From Winogradskyella sp. UBA3174 (GTDB lineage Bacteria > Bacteroidota > Bacteroidia > Flavobacteriales > Flavobacteriaceae): 53,233 bases of DNA. The stretch covers positions 1-53,233 of the forward strand of contig NZ_DEXW01000063.1 in NCBI RefSeq assembly GCF_002364335.1, written 5' to 3'. Positions 26,270 to 35,262 of the stretch are shown piece after piece; within the stretch, counting starts at the first letter, position 1, and every line of letters begins with the position of its first letter. Below the pieces are notes generated by a model, which was not told where the DNA came from, searched no databases, and saw only the letters and a program-made list of their open reading frames with translations. A program made the translations under genes and the position numbers.

Positions 26270-27646
26270 ATGAGTAAATATGATATTATAGTTTTAGGAA
26301 GTGGTCCTGGTGGCTATGTTACTGCAATTAGAGCATCTCAATTGGGTTTAAAAACAGCAGTTATAGAAAAAGAAAGTCTTGGTGGTGTATGCTTAAATTG
26401 GGGATGTATACCAACAAAGGCCCTTTTGAAATCTGCTCAGGTTTTTGAATATCTTAAGCATGCCGAAGATTACGGACTAAAAGTTAAAGACGCAGCTCAC
26501 GATTTTGATGCGGTTGTAAAACGTAGTCGTGGTGTTGCTGATGGTATGAGTAATGGTGTAAAGTTCTTAATGAAAAAGAACAAAATCGATGTCATTGAAG
26601 GTTTCGGAACACTTAAAAAAGGAAAAAAAGTTGAAGTAGATGGAAAAGAATATTCAGCTGACCATATCATTATTGCTACTGGTGCAAGGTCTAGGGAGCT
26701 ACCTAGTTTACCACAAGATGGTAAAAAAGTAATTGGCTACAGAAAAGCAATGACTTTAGATAAACAACCAAAGAAAATGATTGTTGTTGGTTCTGGTGCT
26801 ATTGGTGTTGAGTTTGCTTATTTCTACAACTCAATGGGAACTGATGTTACCATAGTAGAATATTTAGATAAAATAGTGCCAGTAGAAGATAATGACGTTT
26901 CTAAACAATTAGAACGTAGCTTTAAGAAATCTGGAATTAAGATAATGACTTCTGCAGAAGTAACTTCTGTAGATACATCTGGCTCTGGAGTTAAAGCTAC
27001 TGTAAAAACTAAAAAAGGTGAAGAGGTTTTAGAAGCTGATATAGTGTTATCTGCTGTTGGTATAAAATCTAATATAGAAAATATAGGATTAGAGGATGTT
27101 GGTATTGCTGTTGACAGAGACAAAATCTTAGTTAACGATTATTACCAAACTAATATACCTGGTTACTATGCTATTGGTGATGTGACACCAGGACAAGCTT
27201 TAGCACACGTTGCTTCTGCTGAAGGTATTCTTTGTGTAGAAAAAATTGCTGGTCAACATGTTGAAGCTTTAGATTACGGAAATATACCTGGTTGTACGTA
27301 TTGTTCACCAGAAATAGCTAGTGTAGGTTTAACAGAAGCACAAGCAAAAGAACAAGGCTTAGACGTTAAGATAGGTAAATTCCCGTTCTCAGCTTCTGGG
27401 AAAGCAAGTGCTAGTGGTGCTAAAGATGGCTTTGTAAAAGTAATTTTTGATGCTAAATATGGTGAATGGTTAGGTTGCCATATGATTGGTGCTGGTGTAA
27501 CAGATATGATTGCTGAAGCTGTTTTAGGTCGTAAACTAGAAACAACAGGTCATGAAGTATTAAAAACAGTCCACCCTCACCCAACAATGAGTGAAGCGGT
27601 TATGGAAGCTGTCGCAGATGCCTATGGAGAAGTGATTCATTTGTAA
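26270..27646 (+). CDS. lpdA: Dihydrolipoyl dehydrogenase
   Basis: A 458-residue FAD disulfide reductase, the E3 part of pyruvate and 2-oxoacid dehydrogenase complexes. FAD-binding GSGPGGYVTAIRA, redox pair C41/C46 in GGVCLNWGCIPTK, NAD-binding GSGAIGVEFAYFY, and the C-terminal catalytic His-Glu in HPHPTMSEAVMEA (about H437/E442) are all intact. It stands alone, away from the E1/E2 genes, with a perfect terminator after it. A weak TAAATTCG box lies upstream. Confidence 0.97.
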   Translation: MSKYDIIVLGSGPGGYVTAIRASQLGLKTAVIEKESLGGVCLNWGCIPTKALLKSAQVFEYLKHAEDYGLKVKDAAHDFDAVVKRSRGVADGMSNGVKFLMKKNKIDVIEGFGTLKKGKKVEVDGKEYSADHIIIATGARSRELPSLPQDGKKVIGYRKAMTLDKQPKKMIVVGSGAIGVEFAYFYNSMGTDVTIVEYLDKIVPVEDNDVSKQLERSFKKSGIKIMTSAEVTSVDTSGSGVKATVKTKKGEEVLEADIVLSAVGIKSNIENIGLEDVGIAVDRDKILVNDYYQTNIPGYYAIGDVTPGQALAHVASAEGILCVEKIAGQHVEALDYGNIPGCTYCSPEIASVGLTEAQAKEQGLDVKIGKFPFSASGKASASGAKDGFVKVIFDAKYGEWLGCHMIGAGVTDMIAEAVLGRKLETTGHEVLKTVHPHPTMSEAVMEAVADAYGEVIHL

Positions 27647-27665
27647 TAAGTCCATATAAATATTT

Positions 27666-27697
27666 AAAATGCGATTCAAATTTGAATCGCATTTTTT
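27666..27697 (+). terminator. Terminator of lpdA
   Basis: Arms aaaatgcgattcaaa and tttgaatcgcatttt meet at 27680/27681, a perfect inverted repeat with T-run, 20 bases after the lpdA stop. Confidence 0.85.
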
Positions 27698-27835
27698 ATT
27701 ATTAAATTCATAGTATAAAACTATCGATTAGACGATTTAAAGTATTAGACTCTTTAAAAGGTATCACTGCTTTACTCGTCTTTTAGTATCATATGTCCAA
27801 AATGAGATATATTACAGACAATAAATTTATAAATT

Positions 27836-28199
27836 CTACTGTATATATGTGTTTTTATTAAAGTCGTATTGCAAACCTGTAGCAGCAGACATACCAACTT
27901 GATTTGACAAGCCACTAGGAATTCTATAAAAATCTAATTTCGCACCTATAGACGCTTAATTTATCTGTAAGCTTTATTTTTAGTAGTATTGGGACTTCAA
28001 TTATAGCAATTTCAAAATTCGTATATTCAAATTGCCTTACTGTTAATGCTATGTTTTCAGATAAGAGGATACCGTTAACTATTAAATCCCAGTTTTGAGT
28101 AACAAGATTTTCTTGCAATGTTTTAAATTGAGATGTTGTATTTGTAGTTTGAGCAGTAACTAAATATGAAGAAAAAAGAAGCACTATTATATATTTCAT
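27836..28199 (-). pseudogene. Broken small outer-membrane beta-barrel gene
   Basis: Starts at the ATG at 28199 with a signal peptide (MKYIIVLLFSSYLVTAQ), then barrel-like strands to KLTDKLSV, where a frameshift near 27950 breaks the frame. The open frame then runs into unrelated YRCEIRFL and stops at 27924. In the shifted frame the family sequence resumes as SIGAKLDFYRIPSGLS and QVGMSAATGLQYDFNKN until a stop at 27838-27836. The last strands are missing. Related in style to the four other barrel genes up to 31327. 27698-27835 holds nothing recognisable. Confidence 0.65.
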
Positions 28200-28265
28200 A
28201 ACCTCAACAATCAATTGTTAAATAGTTATAATGAAACTAAAAAATAAGGTTAATTTTAAATAGAT

Positions 28266-28748
28266 TTATAATCTATAACCTAGTCCTAAAAACAAGCCAT
28301 TAGGAGTAATCTCCTGAAAACCAATCGTATATTTCATGTGTATATTTAATTGTGATGTAAAGTCATAAGCAATACTTAAATCTGCTCTTACTTTAAATTT
28401 ATTCACAAAAAAGTCAAAGAAATAGTTTAAACTTGGTCCTATGAGAATATGAAAATTATTTTCTATATCGTATTTCAAATAGATAGGTGCATTTAAAAAT
28501 CTAAAATCACTTATACCTATATATAATAGTTCTGGTTGAATATGAAACCCATTATCTATTTTAAAATCTACAAACACACCTCCGTAATATCCTACTTCAG
28601 TTGCTGGGTTTGTGCCAAAACCACCTTCAACAACTTTAATAAAAGTTAAGTTTAAACCGCCTTTAACACCAAACTCAGCTTGTTTTTGAGCATTTAGATT
28701 ACAGGTTATAAAACCAAAAAATATTATAAAAGTTAAAAACTTGCTCAT
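28266..28748 (-). CDS. Small outer-membrane beta-barrel protein
   Basis: A 160-residue exported protein (signal peptide to CNLNAQ) of the porin/OMP_b-brl type: FGVKGGLNLTF, YYGGVFVDFKIDNGFHIQPE, YLKYDIENNFHILIGPSL, ending LFLGLGYRL with a terminal aromatic strand. It shares the IQPELLY and GVKGG signatures with its neighbours, so it belongs to a local paralogue array. It is shorter than usual, but strands and terminus look complete. Function unknown. Confidence 0.78.
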   Translation of the reverse strand: MSKFLTFIIFFGFITCNLNAQKQAEFGVKGGLNLTFIKVVEGGFGTNPATEVGYYGGVFVDFKIDNGFHIQPELLYIGISDFRFLNAPIYLKYDIENNFHILIGPSLNYFFDFFVNKFKVRADLSIAYDFTSQLNIHMKYTIGFQEITPNGLFLGLGYRL

Positions 28749-28818
28749 ATTAAAACTATTAAATTATATCTATTCTAAAGGTTATTGTCCTAGCATTAAA
28801 GCTAATTCTAAAACTATC

Positions 28819-29241
28819 TTAAGGATTCAAAAAGCTTTCTACCGCTAAATCATAACTCTTTAAACCAAACCCTAGTATAACACCTATAGCATTTTGTGAA
28901 ATATAAGATTGATGCCTAAAGTCTTCTCTAGAGAAGGTGTTTGAGATATGCACCTCTACAACAGAGGTTTTAATTGCTTTTACAGCATCACCAATACCAA
29001 CTGAAGTATGCGTATATGCAGCAGCATTTAGTATTATACCGTCATAAGAGAAGCCAACGTCTTGCAACTTATTAATAAGCTCTCCTTCTATATTAGATTG
29101 AAAATATTCAATTAAAACATCACTAAACTTAGATTTCAATCTAGCTAAATAATCTTCAAATGTCTGATGACCATAAATCTCTGGCTCACGTTTACCTAAT
29201 AGATTAAGATTAGGTCCATTTATGATGATAAGTTTCTTCAT
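28819..29241 (-). CDS. aroQ: 3-Dehydroquinate dehydratase, type II
   Basis: A 140-residue enzyme of the shikimate pathway converting 3-dehydroquinate to 3-dehydroshikimate. Type II hallmarks: IINGPNLNLLGKREPEIYG with the catalytic Arg and Tyr, FFQSN-like loop YFQSNIEGELI, ILNAAAYTHTSVGIGDA, and EVHISNTFSREDFRHQS with the catalytic His. Length is normal. It lies inside the run of barrel genes but is unrelated to them. Confidence 0.97.
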   Translation of the reverse strand: MKKLIIINGPNLNLLGKREPEIYGHQTFEDYLARLKSKFSDVLIEYFQSNIEGELINKLQDVGFSYDGIILNAAAYTHTSVGIGDAVKAIKTSVVEVHISNTFSREDFRHQSYISQNAIGVILGFGLKSYDLAVESFLNP

Positions 29242-29269
29242 TACGTAAAGGTATTAAAATAAGCACATA

Positions 29270-29299
29270 AAAAAACCGAAGTATTTACTTCGGTTTTAA
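29270..29299 (-). terminator. Terminator of the 205-residue barrel gene
   Basis: Arms aaaaccgaagta (29272-29283) and tacttcggtttt (29286-29297), a nearly loopless perfect hairpin with a T-run on the minus strand. Confidence 0.82.
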
Positions 29300-29325
29300 T
29301 ATTAAAAATATTTAAGAGGAATGTC

Positions 29326-29943
29326 TTAGAACTTGAATAGGATTCCAAAAGCAGCATTACCACCAAATGGATTTGCTACATCACCAAAACCTAAGTTAAA
29401 ATTTGATACAGCTTCCGCTCCATCAGAATCTGCCTTAGTAGATGAAAAAGATAATACATTTCTTAAACCAAAAGTTAATGCAATTTTCTCAGTAACAAAA
29501 TAATTAATACCTAAATCTAAACCCGCACCAATTGTGTTTAAAGATACATCAGAAATCTGATCTTTATTACTAGAGTAACCAACACCAAACTCAGTAAATG
29601 TTTTAAAACGCTCACCTAAGTCTAAAAAGTAATAACGACCAAATGCACCAACGCCAAAACCAGTTTGGTCAAATACATCGGTACCAGCTACTTCTTCTTT
29701 AAAAGAACTAAAAGATAATACACCACCAATTGCTAAATCTTCGCTAATAAAGAATCCAAGTTTAGGACTAATATTAAAGCTATTTGATTTAGCATCTACA
29801 TTTTTGTCATTTTCGCTTCCAAAGCCAATATTACCTTCTAAGAAGATATCACCTTCACTAAATCCATAACTTTTTTCATCTTGAGCATTTACATTTGTAA
29901 ATCCAAAAACTGCAACTGCAGCCATAAGTAATAATTTTTTCAT
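29326..29943 (-). CDS. Outer-membrane beta-barrel protein
   Basis: A 205-residue protein with signal peptide (FGFTNVNAQ) and a complete barrel: FLEGNIGFGS, NISPKLGFFISEDLAIGGVL, GAFGRYYFLDLGERFKTFTE, GAGLDLGINYFVTEKIALTF, ending NAAFGILFKF with the terminal Phe needed for outer-membrane insertion. OMP_b-brl family. It has its own consensus promoter and terminator, hence a single-gene unit. Role unknown; related barrels in Bacteroidota are abundant surface proteins. Confidence 0.85.
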   Translation of the reverse strand: MKKLLLMAAVAVFGFTNVNAQDEKSYGFSEGDIFLEGNIGFGSENDKNVDAKSNSFNISPKLGFFISEDLAIGGVLSFSSFKEEVAGTDVFDQTGFGVGAFGRYYFLDLGERFKTFTEFGVGYSSNKDQISDVSLNTIGAGLDLGINYFVTEKIALTFGLRNVLSFSSTKADSDGAEAVSNFNLGFGDVANPFGGNAAFGILFKF

Positions 29944-29976
29944 AATTATAAGTTTTGTTTAAATTAATTTGGTCGG

Positions 29977-30007
29977 CAAAAATATATATTCACATATTAA
30001 TAAACAA
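29977..30007 (-). promoter_or_regulatory. Bacteroidota-type promoter of the 205-residue barrel gene
   Basis: On the minus strand TTG (30007-30005), a 20-base spacer and TATTTTTG (29984-29977), matching the -33/-7 consensus about 34 bases upstream of the start codon. Confidence 0.7.
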
Positions 30008-30094
30008 GAAAAAACTTATAAATTATTGTATTTTGACTGATTTTAACATCCCTTTAACTGATAAAAATCAATTATCATTACTCTTTAAAAACAA

Positions 30095-30118
30095 AAAAAG
30101 AGGCAAATTGCCTCTTTA
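30095..30118 (-). terminator. Terminator downstream of the barrel pseudogene
   Basis: Arms aaagaggcaa (30097-30106) and ttgcctcttt (30108-30117); on the minus strand followed by a run of seven T. It outlives the broken gene at 30151-30709. Confidence 0.78.
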
Positions 30119-30150
30119 GATAACACTATTGTACTTTAAAGCCTATAAAC

Positions 30151-30709
30151 TTAACCTACTTGAAAGTAGTTAAATCTAGCTTTTATATCAAAATCTACAA
30201 AATCGTCAAATTCTTCTATTCCATCCTCTAGTCTATTAGATAAGCCAAATGTATAACACACATCAATGATAAGATTATACACTGCACCAAGAGCAATACC
30301 AATTCCTAAACGTTTTAATCCTTCAGAATCTGCCTCGTTTAAGTAGGTAATCGAATTGTGAACCTGCTAATAAACTAAACTTTGTATCTAGCTTATATTT
30401 AGCTAAAATTGGAATTAATAATATATCAGAGTTTTCTCCATCTCCACTATAACTAGAATACTACAATTCTGGCTGCATACTAAATTTCTCTGATAGATTA
30501 AATTCTGCAAAGGCACCAATATAAAACCCAAAAAGATCTTCTGAACCAGAACTACAATCAACAGACACTTTTAAAATAATAGAGCTGTAAACTGATTTAA
30601 CTCCAAATGTCATTTTAAATGTCGAAACGATATAGTATTTAGCACTAATAAGCGTTAAGGCTAATACAGTAATTACTAGTGGCAAATATATTTTTCACTT
30701 AACGTTCAT
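30151..30709 (-). pseudogene. Outer-membrane beta-barrel gene inactivated by stops and a frameshift
   Basis: Starts with ATG at 30709 (MNVK, then TGA), continues KIYLPLVITVLALTLISA as a signal peptide, and reads FGFYIGAFAEFNLSEKFSMQ and PEL before a TAG near 30461. The frame resumes YSSYSGDGENSDILLIPILA and KYKLDTKFSLLAGSQFDYLL, then a frameshift near 30345 moves to NEADSEGLKRLGIGIALG and ends RFNYFQVG at 30153-30151. Two internal stops and one frameshift, with the rest well preserved, indicate recent loss. Close in pattern to the intact gene at 30806-31327. Confidence 0.8.
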
Positions 30710-30753
30710 TATAATTGTATTTAATCGATTCTAAAACAGTTTAATATCGAAAC

Positions 30754-30782
30754 AAAAAAAAAGAGACCATAAGGTCTCTCTT
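30754..30782 (-). terminator. Terminator of the 173-residue barrel gene
   Basis: Arms agagacc (30762-30768) and ggtctct (30773-30779) with loop ataa; a long T-run follows on the minus strand. Confidence 0.82.
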
Positions 30783-30805
30783 TTTATATAATAAATTGTT
30801 AGTGA

Positions 30806-31327
30806 TTAGAATCTGTATCCTACACCTACTAAGAAATTGTTAATCTTAAGTTCACCTACATCACTATCTGTAACATGATCATTTAATTGAACACCATAGC
30901 GCGCTTGTGCGAAGAATTTTTCTGAAATGTCATAACCAACACCGAAAGCTAATCCAATGTTTAGTTTTGTAAAGTCATCTCCAAAATTTTCATCTGCTGC
31001 GTCAACATTATCACCTCCTGCAATACCAAGAGTTGGTCCAGCTTGAAGATTAAGACCATCCATAACATAATACTTCGCCATAGCATTAAGGCTAATAAAC
31101 GTTACATCACCAGCATTTGAATATGTAAGCTCAGGTTGTACATGGAATTTTTCTGAAATTCCAAAATCAGCAAAAGCACCAAGATGGAAACCTGTTTCTG
31201 ACTCATCATCTCCACCAGAACCGATGTTCATGTTAGTCAAACCTCCTGTTAAACCATAAGTAATGTCTTGAGCATTTACACTAGTAAATGCAATTACTGC
31301 AAAAGCAGCGATAAATAATTTTTTCAT
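30806..31327 (-). CDS. Outer-membrane beta-barrel protein
   Basis: A 173-residue porin-family protein with signal peptide (FAVIAFTSVNAQ). Barrel blocks: TYGLTGGLTNMNIG, GFHLGAFADFGISEKFHVQP with the PELTYSN strand, NAMAKYYVMDGLNLQAGPTL, GVGYDISEKFFAQARYGVQL, ending NFLVGVGYRF. An acidic Gly/Asp/Glu loop (residues 35-47) may bind cations. The first gene of the array, 219 bases from divergent xerD. Function unknown. Confidence 0.86.
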   Translation of the reverse strand: MKKLFIAAFAVIAFTSVNAQDITYGLTGGLTNMNIGSGGDDESETGFHLGAFADFGISEKFHVQPELTYSNAGDVTFISLNAMAKYYVMDGLNLQAGPTLGIAGGDNVDAADENFGDDFTKLNIGLAFGVGYDISEKFFAQARYGVQLNDHVTDSDVGELKINNFLVGVGYRF

Positions 31328-31546
31328 AATATTTAAGTTTTAAAATTGATAACTACAAACTAAAGTCTTTTTTTTGAAATATAAAAACAAATTAATATAG
31401 TTATTAACATTTTTTTTAACATAATAACTCAATAACCTGATTTACAGTAAATTAAATAAAAAATTATTAACAAATTTTTATTAAAATACGATGAACTACG
31501 TAGTCATTTCCCTCTTTATCGGGTAATAAATCACTAAATTTAACCT

Positions 31547-32455
31547 ATGAAATGGCAAGAAGCTTTGACTGATTATAAGCATTATTTGCAAATTGAACGC
31601 GGTTTGTCTCAAAATTCAATTGAAAATTACGCTTATGATATAAAAAAATTGATAAAATATCTTGAGGCTAATGAGATAAATACATCACCAATTTCTATTA
31701 ATACTGACACAATAAAGAACTTTATCTATTCGGTGTCTAAATCTATAAATCCTAGATCTCAGGCACGATTGATTTCTGGTCTTCGTAACTTTTTTGATTA
31801 TTTAATATTTGAAAACTACAGAGAAAACAATCCTTTAGAACTTATTGAATCTCCTAGAATAGGAAGAAAACTACCTGATACATTATCTATTAAAGATATT
31901 GATGCTTTAATTTCAGAAATTGATCTTAGTTATGAATATCGAGGTGTAAATTTAGGTCATAGAAACAAAGCTATTATAGAAACACTTTATAGTTGCGGTT
32001 TGCGAGTAAGCGAATTGATAGAGCTAAAAATATCTGATTTATTTTTTAAAGAAGGTTTTATAAAAGTAACTGGTAAAGGTGACAAAGAACGTTTTGTTCC
32101 TATTGGACCAACGACTCAGAATTACATATCTATTTGGAATGACATTAGAAAACATATAGATATTGATGCAGGCTCAAAAGATATTGTGTTCTTAAATTAT
32201 ATGGGAAAGAAACTCACAAGAGCTATGATCTTTACCATAATAAAACAATTGGTAGAAAAAACTGGACTAAATAAAAATGTCTCTCCACATACCTTTAGGC
32301 ATTCTTTTGCAACACACTTACTAGAGAATGGTGCAGATTTACGAGCCATACAAATGATGCTTGGACATGAGAGTATTACAACTACTGAGATTTACATGCA
32401 CGTTGATCGCTCCCACCTTAGTGAGGTGTTAAATAAATTTCATCCTAGAAAATAA
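31547..32455 (+). CDS. xerD: Site-specific tyrosine recombinase XerD
   Basis: A 302-residue recombinase that resolves chromosome dimers at dif with a partner and FtsK. N-terminal SAM-like core-binding domain (1-100) and C-terminal catalytic domain with R153 (CGLRVSEL), K177 (TGKGDKERFV), H248 and R251 (HTFRHSF), H274 (LGHES) and nucleophile Y283 (EIYMHV). The pentad is complete and no mobile-element genes flank it, so this is the housekeeping enzyme, not an integrase. Divergent from the barrel array; a palindrome actacgtagt lies at 31495-31504 in its upstream region. Confidence 0.93.
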   Translation: MKWQEALTDYKHYLQIERGLSQNSIENYAYDIKKLIKYLEANEINTSPISINTDTIKNFIYSVSKSINPRSQARLISGLRNFFDYLIFENYRENNPLELIESPRIGRKLPDTLSIKDIDALISEIDLSYEYRGVNLGHRNKAIIETLYSCGLRVSELIELKISDLFFKEGFIKVTGKGDKERFVPIGPTTQNYISIWNDIRKHIDIDAGSKDIVFLNYMGKKLTRAMIFTIIKQLVEKTGLNKNVSPHTFRHSFATHLLENGADLRAIQMMLGHESITTTEIYMHVDRSHLSEVLNKFHPRK

Positions 32456-32609
32456 TTATAAATTTTACCGAAATAAAGTGACAATTAGCGTTCTATTTGT
32501 GTCTCAAATAAAAGGCTATGTAATGAAACTTCCTAGATTTAACCTAAATAATTTAAGTTAAAAACCTTCTAACAACACTACTACTTTTGATAAGTATAAG
32601 AATGATTAA

Positions 32610-33421
32610 AAATATAAGACAACTATTAACATCTCTGATGTAGGTCTCTGGAGTTGTGATATTGCCTCTAATAAAGTTTTTTATTCTGAAGTATCAAAAG
32701 CAATTATTGGTTATAAGAATATTGAATTAAAAAACACATCTAAGTTTTTGGAATGTAAAAGTACACCCTGATGATAGAGACGCCTACTATGAGATATTTA
32801 ATTTACATCTAAATGGCGCTGTAGAAATTTACAAAAATGAGTATTGTGTTTTATTTTAAAGACGGTAGTTACAAATGGATCTTAGATAAAGGAAAGACTG
32901 TTGAAAAACATGATAATAGAAAGCCAAAATGCATTATAAGCACGCACACGGATATAACAAAAAGTAGAAAAAACGAAAGTCAACTTAAAAAGAATCTTCA
33001 GCTCATTATTCCCCAAAATAAAAGACTACACAATTTCACACATATTGTATCTCATAATTTAAAAACACATATTGGTGATTTGAAAAACATTTTAGAATTT
33101 TATGGAGATACTGATAATGAAACTAAAAAAAAGAACTAATAAGTCATGTAAAAAAAATTCAGAATCACTGACATCAACTATAGTCGGTTTAGACGATATT
33201 ATTAGTATAAAATCTAAATCTAATAATCATCAGCTTAATTAGCGTATAGACCTTTACGAATGCGTAAAGATTGAAAAGACTTTAGAGGCATTGGACTTTA
33301 CAAAGCAAAAACTCAAATAGAAGCCCTTAATAGTGCTTTTAAATTAGATAGCACATTAAACGAGGGCTCTACGTTTAATTTAACGTTAAAAAAAAGCACT
33401 TTAGAAGAAAGTGCTTTTTAA
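32610..33421 (+). pseudogene. Wrecked PAS-domain sensor histidine kinase
   Basis: The 985-base gap between xerD and rny contains pieces of one kinase in several frames. A PAS fold reads ISDVGLWSCDIASNKVFYSE and VHPDDRDAYYEIFNLHLNGA, then after another shift FKDGSYKWILDKGKTVEKHD (open frame 32837-33139). The phosphoacceptor box RLHNFTHIVSHNLKTHIGDL follows with its histidine, then a dimerisation helix STIVGLDDIISIKSKSNN. The N and G1 boxes of the ATPase are deleted; the G2 box GIGLYKAKTQIEAL and EGSTFNLTL remain near 33284-33390. At least three shifts or stops and one large deletion. Clearly dead. 32456-32609 shows nothing. Confidence 0.82.
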
Positions 33422-33422
33422 T
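33391..33422. terminator. Bidirectional terminator between the kinase remnant and rny
   Basis: Arms aaaaagcacttt (33391-33402) and aaagtgcttttt (33408-33419) with a 5-base loop; T-runs on both strands. It serves rny on the minus strand. Confidence 0.83.
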
Positions 33423-33441
33423 ATTATGTTGAATCTAAATT

Positions 33442-35019
33442 TTATTTAGCAATATTAACTGCTCTTGTTTCTCTTATCACAGTAACCTTAACTTGACCTG
33501 GATAAGTCATATCTGTTTGAATCTTCTGAGAGATTTCGAAAGATAAACTCGCAGCTACCTCATCAGATACTTTTTCACTTTCTACCATAACTCGTAGTTC
33601 TCGACCTGCCTGTATAGCATAAGCTTTGTTAACTCCTGGAAAACCAAAAGCAACGTCTTCTAAATCTTTTAAACGTTGTATATAAGAATCTAATACTTGC
33701 CTTCTTGCTCCTGGCCTTGCACCAGAAATAGCATCACATACCTGAATAATTGGAGATAGTAATGTTGTCATTTCTATTTCATCGTGGTGTGCACCAATGG
33801 CATTGCAAACTTCTGGCTTTTCACCATGTTTTTCTGCCCATTGCATCCCTAGAATAGCGTGTGGAGTTTCTATATCTGCTTCAGATGATGGTACTTTACC
33901 AATATCATGTAAAAGTCCGGCACGTTTAGCCAATTTAGGGTTTAAGCCTAATTCTGCTGCCATAACACCACAAAGCTTTGCAACCTCTCTCGAGTGTTGT
34001 AACAAGTTTTGTCCATAGGACGAACGGTATTTCATACGACCTACCATCTTAATGAGCTCAGGATTTAATCCATGAATTCCTAAATCGATAACAGTACGTT
34101 TACCTACTTCAATAATTTCTTGTTCGATCTGTTTTTCTGTTTTTCTTACAATCTCTTCGATTCTTGCAGGATGTATTCTACCGTCAGTTACTAATTTATG
34201 TAATGATAAACGTGCAATTTCACGTCTAACAGAATCAAAACAAGATAAGATAATCGCTTCTGGTGTATCATCTACTATAATCTCAACACCTGTAGCAGCT
34301 TCAATTGCTCTAATGTTACGACCTTCTCTACCGATAATTCGCCCTTTAACATCGTCAGATTCTATATTAAATACAGAGACGCAGTTGTCTACCGCTTCTT
34401 CTGTTCCGATGCGTTGAATTGTATTTATAATAATTTTCTTAGCCTCTTGTTGTGCTGTTAATTTCGCTTCTTCAATATGGTTTTGAATAAAACCCATTGC
34501 ATCTGTCTTAGCTTCTTCTTTCAAAGATTCTACTAATTGCTCTTTAGCCTCCTCTGCCGACAAAGAAGAAATTACCTCTAATTGTTTAATTTGGCTTTTA
34601 TGAGCTTTTTCTACTTCCTCTTTTTTCTTATCTAAAAACTCTAATCTAAAATCGTAGTCTTTAATCTTAGCTTCTAAAGATTCACTCGCTTTTTTAGACT
34701 TGGCTAATTCGCTCGATGCTTGAGACTCTTTATCTCTAATGCGCTTTTCAGCTTCTGCCATTTTCTTATCACGCGAAAGAATAACCTTTTCATGCTCTGC
34801 CTTTAGCTCTATAAATTTCTCTTTTGCTTGAAGCATTTTATCTTTTTTTAAAGATTCAGCATCCAATTTTGCTTGCTTTAAGATTGATTTAGAATCACTT
34901 TCTGCATTTGTGATTAGTTTTGATGCATTGCCTTTCTCTAAGGATTTTGCTATAATATATCCCAGTATTATTCCTAATACCACTCCTCCTACAATATATA
35001 AAATTGTGTTAGTGTCCAT
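33442..35019 (-). CDS. rny: Ribonuclease Y
   Basis: A 525-residue membrane-anchored endoribonuclease that starts mRNA decay. Membrane segment at about 7-24 (VGGVVLGIILGYIIA), a long Lys/Glu-rich coiled coil (25-190), a KH RNA-binding domain (about 215-275, IIGREGRNIRAIEAATG), and an HD domain (about 340-435) with LLHDIGK. The order and length are those of the family. The 6S RNA gene lies immediately upstream; no separate promoter was identified. Confidence 0.96.
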   Translation of the reverse strand: MDTNTILYIVGGVVLGIILGYIIAKSLEKGNASKLITNAESDSKSILKQAKLDAESLKKDKMLQAKEKFIELKAEHEKVILSRDKKMAEAEKRIRDKESQASSELAKSKKASESLEAKIKDYDFRLEFLDKKKEEVEKAHKSQIKQLEVISSLSAEEAKEQLVESLKEEAKTDAMGFIQNHIEEAKLTAQQEAKKIIINTIQRIGTEEAVDNCVSVFNIESDDVKGRIIGREGRNIRAIEAATGVEIIVDDTPEAIILSCFDSVRREIARLSLHKLVTDGRIHPARIEEIVRKTEKQIEQEIIEVGKRTVIDLGIHGLNPELIKMVGRMKYRSSYGQNLLQHSREVAKLCGVMAAELGLNPKLAKRAGLLHDIGKVPSSEADIETPHAILGMQWAEKHGEKPEVCNAIGAHHDEIEMTTLLSPIIQVCDAISGARPGARRQVLDSYIQRLKDLEDVAFGFPGVNKAYAIQAGRELRVMVESEKVSDEVAASLSFEISQKIQTDMTYPGQVKVTVIRETRAVNIAK

Positions 35020-35042
35020 GTTTATTATTTAATTTAATATAT

Positions 35043-35235
35043 AAAAAAAGCCTACATCAGTTATCGGTTTTGTATAAACTCCTTAAAAACAAGTTTAGGG
35101 CTAACAAGCTGATCAAAAATCTGTCTAAAAACTGAAATAAATTCAGTAATAACAGCACGATTTTACAACTTAAACTCACCCTTTTTAAAGAATTGATCGT
35201 TGAGTTTATCAAAAAATGTAACTAATGTAGGCAGT
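35043..35235 (-). ncRNA. ssrS: 6S RNA (6S-Flavo type)
   Basis: On the minus strand an RNA of about 190 bases begins near gcctacattagtta (35232-35219) and ends taactgatgtaggc (35063-35050) followed by seven T. The two ends pair over 14 bases with one G-U, forming a closing stem; the T-run makes the end a terminator. The interior can form a long interrupted hairpin, as expected of 6S RNA, which mimics an open promoter and binds housekeeping RNA polymerase. The place between zapA and rny matches the 6S-Flavo class; in E. coli ssrS also lies beside zapA. No promoter was found, so it may be processed from the zapA transcript. Exact ends are estimates. Confidence 0.8.
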
Positions 35236-35262
35236 AACCTTTTATTTTAAAGAACGTACGAG

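Noticed and set aside
27924..28214. 96-codon frame as an intact gene
   Set aside because: Family sequence continues in another frame after KLTDKLSV, so it is the front part of a broken barrel gene.
30461..30685. 74-codon frame as an intact gene
   Set aside because: It lacks a proper start and its barrel sequence continues past the stop; it is a segment of the pseudogene 30151-30709.
31547..32455. Tyrosine recombinase as a mobile-element integrase
   Set aside because: Its length and residues fit housekeeping XerD, and there are no attachment repeats, tRNA or cargo genes nearby.
32837..33139. 100-codon frame as a small kinase-like gene
   Set aside because: It is a piece of the wrecked histidine kinase, with PAS sequence before it and the ATPase G2 box after it in other frames.
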